From Lutjanus erythropterus (taxonomy: Eukaryota > Chordata > Actinopteri > Lutjaniformes > Lutjanidae), in contig CM034604.1 in the NCBI GenBank assembly GCA_020091685.1, positions 6,933,820 to 6,997,819 of the forward strand: DNA of 64,000 bases. The letters run 5' to 3'. A model generated the notes under the pieces. The model was not told where the DNA came from. It was given only the letters and a program-made list of their open reading frames with translations, and searched no databases. This document shows positions 12,446-23,040 of this stretch, one piece after another. Made by a program: the position numbers and the translations under genes. Numbering within the stretch: position 1 is the stretch's first letter; each line of letters begins with the position of its first letter.

Positions 12446-13130
12446 TTTCAACAGATATCTCCAAAAGGACTAGTAGCCTGTTACTGGGGGACCTCCTGTG
12501 ATGTAGAAATTATCCCTTAGGCAGGAGATCTACTTGCTGTTTAACCCCATGTTTGTATTCATGTATGCATAGTGTTAATGTTTGATGACATGCACAACCA
12601 TCATTTCAAATGGACACAGGATACGCAAAGCAGCCATCATGCGTGGATGTGTGGGGTACATATGCGTAGTTAAAAGCAAATATATCACCAGCTTTGCACA
12701 TCCATGTATTGTGCTGCACATTTGCAGAAGCAAAGTCTGTATTTTACTTGAATTTACTGACACCATCTTGTGGATTGTTGTTGAAAACAATGGCAATGAG
12801 CATCCTGAATTTTCACCCAAATTGCTGTCAAAAGATCAATTTATACTAGCCAATGTAGTAATGCAGACATAATTACAAGAAAAAAAATTGCAAACCCCCG
12901 CCCACAAAACAACCCCCACTTACCAAGATGCGTATTCGCACAGACAGTATTTTGAGGCAAAATGCTAGCTAACTATCTAGGTAATCTACATTAATTGTAT
13001 TATATCTAGCATCTGCATCTATTGCATCTAGCTCGCCAATGATTGATGCTGATTAGCTAGCTAGTGTTTTGCTAATGTTAGCTAACTTTAAATGTGATGA
13101 TTATATGTTGCATTTACAGGTCCTTTCACA
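12446..13130. other. No gene recognised
   Basis: AT-rich non-coding sequence. GCTAGCTAAC-type words near 12960-13085 are frequent in fish genomes but are not informative here. Confidence 0.4.
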
Positions 13131-13190
13131 ATATTCTCAATTATTTATTTATTTTTTTTTTTTAATTATTTTTTTGTTTTGTTTTCAACA
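13131..13190. repeat. T-rich low-complexity tract
   Basis: An almost pure T/A tract (ATTTATTTATTTTTTTTTTT and on). No retroposon body is attached that I can recognise. Confidence 0.8.
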
Positions 13191-13559
13191 TAGACTAGAC
13201 CAGCACATAGCTTATCTTCGTACAGGAAACAGGAAAGGAGAAAGCTGACTGAGGTTCTACATGGTACTAAGCTTGCTAAACTGATATTTTAACTCAGAGC
13301 GACAAGGGGTGGGAATTTTCTGTGGATTCATCACTTTGAGCAACAGCTGTCATATTAAGCAATTTTATTTACTGTTAATGTAATGCAATATAAATTGAAT
13401 TCAATTGCTGTATGCTTCTGAGTAATCATGACAGCCACTAATTAATACCTGGGCTCTGGAGGTGCAAGAAATCTTTTGTTTTCTGAGATATTACTATATT
13501 TATAATCAATCATATTATTACTTTTCCATTTTGCAACACATTTTATGGCCTTTTGATAC

Positions 13560-14160
13560 TCAAACACTCACACACACACAAAAAAAATGGCACACACACG
13601 TCAAACCTGGCAAACATTGTACAAGTTTGCAGTAATTGGGCTCAGGCGGGGTCAGCAGGCTACATAGCGCCCCAAAAACATATGGGATAAAGTTGCTGGT
13701 ACTTCAATGAATTCTTCCCAGGGCATTATTCCGATTTACTTCAAGTTGGGCCAGTGCAGTCAAAGACCCACTAAATTGCAAAGCTTTTGTGGATTTGTTG
13801 AACAGTGTGTCAGTGGTATTGAATCCCCATGTTTCACTGTGAAGCAGGAAGTTGTTCTAACTGAAATATATATTTTCCAAGCTACCCAAAACTTCACATT
13901 AGATGAAAGTCCTGGCCTACATGCCAATATTCAGTCATAGTCATAGCACCACCTGCTGGCAACAGGAAATGGCAGATTCAGATAAATTTAAATTAATTCT
14001 TTACTTTAATGTATTCCTCATAGTACGTTGACAAGTTTTATCTCAAATCTGGAGGAAGTTGCTGAATCTTTTCTAATTTTAGGAATTATCACAGCCATGA
14101 TGATGTACATCTTGGAAACAATGCCACGTCACTTCTGCTTGCCACTTTAATTTATAGTTG
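13560..14160 (+). repeat. Teleost dispersed repeat with CATAGCACCACCTGCTGGC
   Basis: The block at 13930-13970 (AGTCATAGCACCACCTGCTG followed by GCAACAGGAAAT) is a sequence I recognise from dispersed repeats across many fish. The flanking text (CAAACxTGGCAAACATTG, CAAAGACCCACTAAATTGCA, CTGAATCTTTTCTAATTTTAG) fits the same old repeat. I saw no ends, and its class is unassigned. Open frames inside are accidental. Confidence 0.5.
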
Positions 14161-14199
14161 ATTTTATAGCTGCAACAATGTTTGTGCGTTCTAAATGGC

Positions 14200-15290
14200 T
14201 TTGACAAAGTTGACATAACTACAGTTAATTGGCCACAACAGTGACGCAGATTGAGGGAAACACTGGCTCACACTCCAGCTGGTCTGACACAGCAACTGGT
14301 GATAAAGTGCGAGGACATCAGGAGTCATATCCCCACCGGACATGACTCAGCACAGAGTTACAGGCTTCTCCTTTCTACCAGAAAGACATGAATATCCAAT
14401 GACGCAATTAGACCGCACATCAAACTGTAGCCAACCACATCGGCCCCCGTGAGTGACATTCAATTACCGCAGGCCCTTTGGTGCTTTTCTCAGATATCCC
14501 TCCTTGGACGACAGCATTCTCATTTCCATACGAAATTATCCCATCATTTCTTCTGGCAGCTGACTGTGGCTTGATGTGTTTCTTTTTTTTTTTCCTCCTT
14601 TCTTTTTTACACTTTCCTAATTTTCCCCAAACAGGCTTAGCTGAGCCAAGAGGGGGTCCAGGGGAGAGGTTCAAGCTTCTGCGAGAGCCAGACGGGCATT
14701 TCAAACTTCATAAGTTTGGATGAAGGGGTTTCTTTTAGTCAGACTGAGATCAACAAGCAGCTCGGCTTTACGCTGATGGAAAAGAAAAATCATTCCAACG
14801 CCGCTCTGCATTCTGGAGATAACAGAGTTTGTACAGAAAAAGTCAGCGGGAGACTTTGTCAATCTAAACAAGACTTTGGTGGGCGGGGGGGTTTGAGGGG
14901 CACGAGTCAGCAGCCATCTGGAAACACAGCAAAGAGCGGGGTCAGAGGCTGCGCTGTCCAAGTGTCCAACTGCATGTCTGCTGTGTGAGAGTGTGTTTCC
15001 AGTGTGTATGCAAAAGAATAAGTGTATTTTCTTTTATGCTTGAGCAGATGCTTGCTTTTACCCTGGTGCCTATATGACTATTGCACCCCCACCCCCTCCA
15101 CCCACATGTGTGTGTATGTGACTATCTGTATGTGCTGCTGGTTCATTGATTTTCCATCCATGCGCTAGGATTTGAAATAAATCTGCCTTCAAAAGCAGTG
15201 TGTGAGTTTTCAACATAGGAAGTGGAGTGCAGGGGTATGCTTTGCATCATAGTGGTTAAACTCGAGTCGGGAGAACACCGTTGCTAGGTA
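14200..15290. other. Low-repeat, relatively GC-rich stretch without a recognised gene
   Basis: I see no mobile-element signature. A pyrimidine-rich run lies at 14578-14612 and a G-rich run at 14880-14896. The open frames of 80-95 codons on both strands here show no known motif. This is a plausible place for single-copy regulatory DNA, but nothing in the sequence proves that. Confidence 0.4.
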
Positions 15291-15429
15291 ACTGACAAAA
15301 AAATGTATACGGTAATAGACCCTTCGCTTCTCTTCTCTTGAAAGATATAATATTATTTAATGTTTGTTGCATTTCGACTCTATCCTGAGGCACCAGAAGA
15401 CACCAAAGAAGAAAGGTGACCAAGAGGTC

Positions 15430-15680
15430 GTTCACATCTTGTATTTACATGCGACTTGAGTGATCTGATCACATGTGGACAGCTATGAGTATGTCAGTTC
15501 ACACCTGATGTTAGAATGCATCTCCATATGCATCTCGAGTGGCTACTTGTGACTAAAATCTCACTTTCCTGCTATAACAATGCATTGCTCTTCACTCGCA
15601 GCCCTACAATAGTAGCCAACATGCAGGGACAATCAGACGTGCCCTACTGTGCTGTGATTGGCTACTGTTGCTGAGCTGTG
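15430..15680. repeat. Dispersed repeat of the 'GTTCACACCTG' type
   Basis: Two related halves follow one another: TCGTTCACATCTTGTATTTA then CATGCGACTTGAGTGATC, and AGTTCACACCTGATGTTAGA then ATGCATCTCGAGTGGC. I recognise this arrangement from a non-autonomous DNA repeat in teleosts. Edges are approximate. Confidence 0.55.
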
Positions 15681-15984
15681 TTTGTCTAGTTCTGGTTGCC
15701 TCAATGACGTATCTGTGCGATTGCCAGAGAGCATTTGTAATGTTGTGAAATGGTCTATTTTATTGTTTCAATGACATTGATGAGATATTCAGTGATTTGA
15801 GACACAACACTTCCCCGCCAATGATGACATTTTTCGTCAATTGCTGCTTTAACTGCCAAGTAGTAGGGGACGCTGTCATGGATTGTCTGACAAAAATTTG
15901 TCACTCAAAGAAGAAGAGAACCACTGGAATTCAGCAGCAGAAGAAGAAGAGTGGGGCTGCTTGCACCGCATTCCCCAGACCCGT

Positions 15985-16400
15985 TTTAGGTGAGGGGTGG
16001 GTGACACAAGCAGCTACCATTAGCCACAGTGGTGACGGCGATTTCACACACACAATATGAAGTGATATAACAACAAAAATAAAAACGTAAGATTGATTTT
16101 CTGCTTAAAAATGTGTCTGCCACAAAGACATTTTTCACCTGAAAAGTGGTTTTTGATGCAACTAACCAACATTGAAGTGCTTATATAAAAAAAGAACATA
16201 TCTCATGTAAACATATTCAAAGAGTTGAATATTTTGTGGGTGTTGAGAAAACAGTGAATTTTGTCAAAAATGCTGGCACTGGCTGGCAACTGTTTTTAAA
16301 AAATGTTGGCAGGGAAAGAATTAAACATAAACTGTGATTTTATTTTAGTTTTTGTGCCTAAATCTAACCAAACTGTGACTGAAAACAGAAAATATTGCTC
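15985..16400 (+). repeat. Dispersed repeat, copy B
   Basis: Second copy of the repeat at 2035-2420, in the same orientation, with the same ordered landmarks: GGTGAGGGGTGGGTGACACA, CACACAATATGAAGTGAT, CTGAAAAGTGG, GGGTGTTGAGAAAACAGTG, AATGCTGGCACTGGCTGGCA, GGGAAAGAATTAAACAT. It continues with GTTTTTGTGCCTAAATCTAA to about 16400. A similar TAAACCTAAC/TTTTTGTGCC word pair follows the composite element at 19115-19150. Confidence 0.8.
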
Positions 16401-16439
16401 ATCAAAAAACGTGAAAGAGACACACACACATACCTAAGC

Positions 16440-18150
16440 CCAATGGGTTGGGTGCTGGATCACAAAAGCTCCAGGCTCTTCCTCACACTCCTTCTCATGC
16501 ATACAGGGTCGCCATTTTAAATAACCCACTTATCCACCACCTGATACACACATCATAACAAAAACAAACCAGAGAAGAACTCATTTTTTGAAGGCGATCC
16601 TATAAAAAACATATGCAAATTCAGGAAGTAGATAAATAACAATCATTGGATGCTTATAGCACATACACCCATGCTCTGACAAAATGTAGATCTATGTATA
16701 ATACCTTACAAGTCTCAACCAGAGTTATATTTTCAAGAGTTTTCTCGAAAACTATTTGTTTTTGTTGTTGTGATGTGTGTACCACGTGGTGGACAAGTGA
16801 TGAATTATGGGTATATAAGATGGCGACTCTGTATGCATGAGAAGTAGTCTGAGGAAGAGCCTGCAGCTCAAAACGTCACTCTAATAAATGTCTTCAACGG
16901 GAGCTTTTTTCCCTTCTTTGCTCAGGTAGACGTCCATCAGACAACAAACTGAAACAATGATTTTTTCTTTTACAAGGAAAGAAACAACTTCATGTATTGC
17001 ATTTAAGGTCAAATATACCAGTCTCAAAATAGAGGATCCTCTGAAGAGCCTGATTATATAATTAGGTATTTTCATGTGATAATACACTAAGAACAACATA
17101 CTTATGAATATTATATTCCATTGCTGCCATATTTTGCTAATAGATCTCCTTAAAGCTTACACACTGGGCCTTTAAATGAAAAGACTAGAGAGTACCCTCC
17201 AAATTAAAGTACCCACAATTCCCAGGTTGTCTTTGTTTCATATACTTATGTGTACACTCAGTAAACTTTGTGTACTGTGTATAGTGGCTCTGCACTTTAT
17301 CATTTTAGTGGACTCGTGGCCAATGCCATTTGTATGATTTAAATCAATTTTTAAGGTATTTTATTCTGTTTTTGCTAATGGACAGACACAGAGACATTGA
17401 AGGTAACAAAGCCTGTTTTATGCATTCGTCTCTGTAACGGCATAATCACCCTGCTACCTGTGGTTGCAAATGCCTTAAAAGTCCAGTAGTGCATGGGATT
17501 TGTGTATGTTTCGGTATGTTTTCATCTTTTGTTTTACCTGTATTTTCTGCACGTTTGCGTTTCAGTGAAATACAACAGAATCGGTTTTCTGAAGTGGTTG
17601 CCATGGAGAAAATCAAACAGTTTAACCTTCTTCAGTCGCAGAGGTCAGAGATGCAGAGGATCAATCACACAGGCGTGACACTCTTTAAAAGGTTAAAACG
17701 CAGCTGAAGAAGTGTTCAAAGCTTGTTTGAGGCTTTTAGAGTCTGAGATTGTCTCTGTGTAATAGATTGGTTTCATTTTTAATCACGCTGTGCAGTAATT
17801 ACAGTGATTTATGGGTTTATTTCTTGGAAAGAGCCAAAATCAAACAAGGAAAAATCCTGAAACATAGAAACATCACTTTAAACTGTAAGTATGACTTTCT
17901 CATATACATGATCTAATAATCAGAATACAGTAGGAGCACAGGAATATTAAGGGTATTATTAAGAGATGGACATTTTTAGGGACTGACATTCTTCAGGCCC
18001 TGCATCATCAACTGTGCAGGGATCAATATGACTGACAGTTATGGACCAATCTGCAATTGTAATACACTTTCGCAAGAGGTGACCGTCCATTCTCACTCCC
18101 AGCGCGTCAAATACTGCAGCAGGGTCAATGTCCCTATGCCTGCCTTGTGG
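16440..18150. other. No gene recognised
   Basis: AT-rich non-coding sequence. The open frame at 17489-17707 has no recognisable motif. I see no element ends. Confidence 0.45.
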
Positions 18151-18224
18151 CACAATTTCCGGAGGCGCTCTTTTAGCGTTATGTTTTGATGTTCCCTCTC
18201 AGTAATTTGACGCCGTATAAAGAG

Positions 18225-19110
18225 CAAGAGTCCATGTGTGGAGGAGGTGGGGTGGATGGATAGTTCAAACAAACACAGGGCATTTACCCACGAGACCGAG
18301 GTTCATGTCCTTATGTGAAACCAACAGTCAACACTGACTTTATTTTAAACTTATTTAAATTATGTACTTTACATAGCCTGAGTTATGTTAGGTACGTTAA
18401 CTTGCGCGAGTTACGTTACGTAAATTAACTAACGTGCTACTGGCATTAACTCATATAAGTTATGTAACGGATGTTAACTGATATAAGCCACGTTAAGGAC
18501 AATAACTTACATAACATACCTTAAAGATGTTAACTAACAAGTTACGTTACACACGTTAACATATATAAGGTACTTAACAGAAGTTAAGTTATGTTGCATA
18601 CGTTAAACATAAGTTACATTACCTGCATTAACTTACTTAAATTGCATTACTTATGTTAACTCACATAAGTTACATTACAGACATTGATTCGCAAATTACA
18701 TTATGAGCATTAACTTGCTTACGTTACATTACACATGTTAACTTAAATAAGCTACGTTACGGATGTTTATTTACATAAGTTATGTGTATTGACTTACATA
18801 AGTTACATTATGGACATTAACTGAAATAAGTTACATTACAGATGTTGACTTACATAAGTTACATTTTCAAGCATTAACTTACATAATTAAACACCTTCAC
18901 TTCAACAAGTTACATTTCGGACATTGACTTTCATAAGTTATATTATGAAGATTAACTTCCATAAATTACACACATTAACTGAAGTTAGGTTTTGGACGTT
19001 AAACTTAAACACATTACGTTACGGACATTAATGTACATAAGTTCAGCTACAGATGTTTACCGAAATAAGTTACGTTATGGCTGTTGACTTAAGTTACATT
19101 ATGGAGGATC
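18225..19110 (+). repeat. Composite element: tRNA-arm-like head plus 28-bp minisatellite
   Basis: The head (18225-18370) reads GTGTGGAGGAGGTGGGGTGG, ATGGATAGTTCAAACAAACA, then GAGACCGAGGTTCATGTCC and ACACTGACTTTATTTTAAAC. It is followed by about 735 bases of degenerate tandem units such as GACTTACATAAGTTACATTA plus TGGACATT. Unit starts at 18791, 18819 and 18847 give a 28-bp period, so there are about 26 units. The head matches 8735-8825 on the opposite strand, and a short stub is at 42398-42440. GGTTCATGTCC matches the tRNA T-arm/B-box consensus at 10 of 11 positions, which hints at a SINE-like origin, but no A box is evident. Confidence 0.85.
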
Positions 19111-19169
19111 TTTTTCTAAACCTAACAAGGTAGTTTTTGTGCCTTTATTTTGAAAGTCTACCTGGAAAT

Positions 19170-20280
19170 CACATGGTTATAATTGCTTATAACGTTAGCA
19201 GGACACCCACAGCATGATAGCTCAGATGCTCAAATGCCAAAAATACTTTTCACCATATTAAATCATGCAGAAGCGATCACAACAAATTATTTCACCATTA
19301 TCAATCAAAATGAAAAACAGATCTCCTCTGTTATGGCTGTATGATTGACATATGTAGTCATGGTTGAAGTCATCTGTCATAATAGCACTAGTGGCTCTAA
19401 TTTCTAAAGTATGTGTTTTGAAATATTGACCTAGAAATGTGGATTCTTTCTCAGAGACAGATACAGGCACTCAGAGAATTTCCAGCTCTGTTCAAATTAC
19501 TTTGGATGCAACTGAGCTCCGCTCTAATTATTTGTTGGTGACAAGAGCACAGTGAGAGGCTAATGAACAAATCTAATGATGCTTTTTTTGCTCCTGGACT
19601 CAAGTCAAGTTAATGGAACAATCTGCCTGGAAAGAAGCATCCAAGACATTACCAAATGCTGTTCTAATCTACACCACAACAGTCCCAAAGTATGTTATTA
19701 TGTATCAAAGTACTACAATCATCCAATTAAGTAAGAGTTAAAAGTTATAGAAGTCATTTAAACCCACTGTTTTGGTCCAGACTGATCAATAGACAAGCTC
19801 ACACAGCCGTCAAAGCGTTTGTGACCTTCAGCAGATAAAAGAAAGGTCAGCTTGGCTTTTGGATGAGATCAATAAATAATGAGTACCACTTCATAAAAGT
19901 ATACAGTCCATCATGGGACCAAAGACGCACTCAAACACTATTTACCCTCTGTGTTTTCAAAAGCATCTTAGTATAATTGTTAACTCTGACAGTCAGGAAC
20001 TTAACGAGAATTTTATAAATGCTGCTGTGTTCATTTCAATTCAATCATGCAGCCCAACACCAACAAAAAATTCTATGAAATATAATTAATTTTTCACACT
20101 CTATGTATTCATTTAAGGTATTATCCTGTAAATTTTGACTTCCTGTGTCTAAATGCTATTTTAGAGAATGACACAAATACAATTTTGTTCAAGAAAAATA
20201 ACTTGATTTGACATTTTTTGGCCTTCAAACATTCAAGTCTCAGAATACTGAAGAAATATTAGAATGAACTTTAAACAAGG
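19170..20280. other. No gene recognised
   Basis: AT-rich non-coding sequence without element ends, tandem repeats or exon-like blocks. Confidence 0.45.
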
Positions 20281-20510
20281 CTGGGTTGCACCAACAAGGA
20301 TTAATTTTTAAACCTGATAAAAACATGGTTTAAACATGTACCATTATTTGAGCTTAAAATTAACCTTCTTTTTAGTTTAGTTCTTACTCTAAAACCAGAA
20401 GAAATTTAATTCCTAAAACCTTTGCTTAACTTTAAATCCGGATTTACTGATTTTAAAACCCTCATTAGAACTAATCTTAGATTAAATTAATCTTTGTTGG
20501 TGCAACCCAG
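20281..20510. mobile_element. 230-bp MITE with 25-bp terminal inverted repeats
   Basis: The left end (20281-20305) starts CTGGGTTGCACCAACAAGGA. The reverse complement of the right end (20486-20510) starts CTGGGTTGCACCAACAAAGA. The two 25-base ends match at 24 positions. The interior is AT-rich, non-coding and partly self-complementary. I could not identify a convincing target-site duplication, so the superfamily is open. Confidence 0.9.
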
Positions 20511-21300
20511 TCCAAGTGTAGTTTGCCCTTCTCAGGTCACTAAAACATCCAAAATGGAGTAACAGCACATTTGTGTATGAATTCTGAGCACACAATGGAA
20601 CATTTCAAATGTCTAGAAACTTCAGTATGTAAAAATGACTTTTTGCAAGCACGTGAATTTTTTGCAGATAAATTATTATGATAAAAATTGTTTAATTATA
20701 AACAAGCAGCGAATTGAAGAGAAAGAAAATGAGTATGCCTGTGTGGATAATGTGGTAATATAATGGTAATGTGGTAATGCGTTTGATTAAATTGAGTTAT
20801 TCTTTGTATAATAATAATTTATATACAAAATAAATGCTTGCAAAAACTACTGTGTGCTCAGAACTAAGATACAAACATAAATCAAATACAAAAAAACACT
20901 GAATGGTGGATGGTAGCTATGCTCCTGCTGAGGAGGAAAGAGATTTTGTTGTGCAACATGTAGTCTGAGTCAGGAAGCCAAGTTTAACAGTCAGATATCT
21001 CAGCATTTGCCAAGTAATAGCCCATTTCTTAGTGCTGGTCAACAGTCCTAGAATCCCCTGCAGATATGCAAGGGTCATTTTGTGCCATGGAGTCATAAAG
21101 TCATACTGCCTGTGTCTTTAAATGAGCTAAATGTTCCTCTGCTGTGTGACCTGAAGTTAGGATACAGTGGAGTCACTTCAGTTCTAGTGATCTTATGTAA
21201 CCGTGTTTGCACGTCTGCCAGTGTGAGACTGACTCAAGCTGCCATCGAGCTGTTGCGCAGCTTTGTCCTTATGTTCACCTTTCTCTACTACACTCAGGCC
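20511..21300. other. No gene recognised
   Basis: AT-rich sequence. The open frame at 21082-21324 has no known motif. There are no element signatures. Confidence 0.4.
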
Positions 21301-21304
21301 TGGT

Positions 21305-22640
21305 GTCAAACACAGATGTCTTAAGTCTTTTGAGCAAAGTCAAGTCTGTAGAGAGCAAGCTCATGTCAAGTCTCAAGTCTGTCAAGCACAATTCCAAGTC
21401 AAGAATTAAAGCGATAGTTCACCCAAAAATGAAAAACTCACTCAATATCTACTCATCCCTGTGCTGATGTGAGGATGGGTGAATCTCCAGTTCACAAAAC
21501 ACTCACAAAGCTTCAGCGGAAAACAGCGGTGCAGCCAAATCCAGTACAATTGAAGTGAACGGTGACCAGTTTTAAAATGTAAAAAAGGAACACAAAAAAA
21601 CACAAAATGTCTCCATACTGCTCGTGTGGTGTAATCCAAGTGTCCGTAAATCGTGGCATTAAAATTTGACCCAAAAAGACGCCATTTACACCATGTCAGC
21701 TATCGCTTTAAGTGGACAAGTCTCAGTCATTTCCCAAGATTTATGTAGACAAGTCCAGTTTCATGGTGCCTACAGACTATGAGATTTTAGCAAAGTTTAT
21801 TGCAAGCCAAAAAGTCATCAGTGTATGTCATCCATCTGCACTGCCATAGTCGTAAAACAATGAAGCTGAGCAAGAATCGTGTTTTTACAATATGTGTATG
21901 GACCGAGTTATGACTTGGGAAAGAGGCCAAACTTGGATGCCAATTTTGCAAAGAAAGCGTGAGGCAGTTTTAAGTATTTTTTAGCATACATAAACTTATG
22001 TGTATTCCTTTTGGTTGGATGGTAGACATTGGTTGCAGCAGCAGTCATATTGTGAGATGGTTAGCCTAAATTTGTGGCACTGTAAGAATTCTGTCCTCGG
22101 CTTATCTATGGTCTTAGGGCCACTGGTTTTGGTGATTTTGGGGATAGCCTAAACAAAAGATGACCAACAGGAAAGAAAGGTTGTAATATATTTGGTAATG
22201 GCTTCAAAATGATGTTTATGTACACTATTTTAGCATACTTGGGATACTACAGAAAAAACTAAAATTTACTTTTTTCTACACTACTACTATTGCAAAAGCT
22301 GCTTAGCCTTAATGTTTACTGCTGTAGTGGTACAAATGGATGATGTAAACTGATGACACACAATGATAACACTTTATTATTTATGTACTTGTGTTGCAGT
22401 CTGTGATTCAGTTGGTGTGATCATCGTACAGTCTACATACATCAAACTTGATGTCGTACCGAAGCTTATTAGATGCATGTCGCACAGTGTAGTTTGCAAA
22501 AAAACACAAGATTGCTGAAATCTTACAGTCCGTAGGTGCCATACGGGGCAGGTCTAAGTCATGTCTCAAGTCTTTTAGACCAAGTCCAAGTCTAGCCTTT
22601 TGGACCAAGTCTGAGTCAAAAAGCAGTTTTGTCCAGTCTA
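21305..22640. repeat. Interrupted repeat rich in CAAGTCTCAAGTC words
   Basis: Segments 21330-21405, 21712-21770 and 22550-22640 are dominated by imperfect AAGTCTCAAGTCTG / CAAGTCCAAGTCT words. The same theme occurs at 31100-31210 and in the hAT-like element at 57672-58312. A TTAA-flanked MITE interrupts it at 21410-21707. The middle (about 21780-22540) looks like ordinary AT-rich sequence or diverged interior. Exact ends are not visible. Confidence 0.5.
21410..21707. mobile_element. 298-bp MITE with TTAA target duplication
   Basis: The ends are inverted (left AGCGATAGTTCACCC, right reverse complement AGCGATAGCTGAC) and are bordered by TTAA at 21406-21409 and 21708-21711. Sequence such as GATAGTTCACCCAAAAATGA and ACTCATCCCTGTGCTGATG-like text is typical of a widespread fish MITE. 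TTAA duplication is the hallmark of piggyBac and Kolobok types, so one of these probably supplied the transposase. It has no coding capacity. Confidence 0.88.
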
Positions 22641-22734
22641 TCCATCAATGCAACTATGCACAATGGGCAAAATCACACCAAATAGACCTACTTTACTTTA
22701 CCTAACTCTAATGGAAACAGGACATTAATAAAGT

Positions 22735-23040
22735 TAACATGAGGTGGTTTGGGCATCAGATAAGAATAACGTCTGGGTGTCTTGTTTTGGAGGTTATATG
22801 GACACATACAACTGGGGGAAAATCTGGAGTAAATCCAAAAGCCGGGTTCTGAGTAGACCTGGAACCCACAAGGAATGAGGTGTTCCCAGGCCAGATGGGA
22901 TTAAATAACCTATCTCAGGAACCCCCAGAAGGAGCTGTAAACTATTTCTTGGGAGAAGAACATCTGGACTCTGCTTAGCCTGCTGCAACCACAACTCAAC
23001 CCTGGGTAAGTTGAGGAAAATGGATGGATGGAAGGAAGGA
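22735..23040 (+). pseudogene. Rex3-like 3'-end fragment
   Basis: Only the last part of the element remains. It begins AGGTGGTTTGGGCATCAGAT, passes through GGTGTTCCCAGGCCAGATGG, CCCCCAGAAGGAGCTGTAAA and CTTAGCCTGCTGCAACC, and ends GAGGAAAATGGATGGATGGA with AAGGAAGG. This is the same order of blocks as the end of the 7650-8555 copy. The piece is severely 5' truncated and cannot encode anything. Confidence 0.82.

Noticed and set aside
14420..14988. Overlapping frames of 80-94 codons on both strands
   Set aside because: Both strands are open over the same interval, which suggests chance, and no motif, splice-site pattern or family resemblance supports a gene.
18375..19110. Possible CRISPR-like or satellite array
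   Set aside because: Units are directly adjacent with no unique spacers, so it is not CRISPR. The 28-bp array belongs to a dispersed composite element and not to a centromeric-type satellite block.
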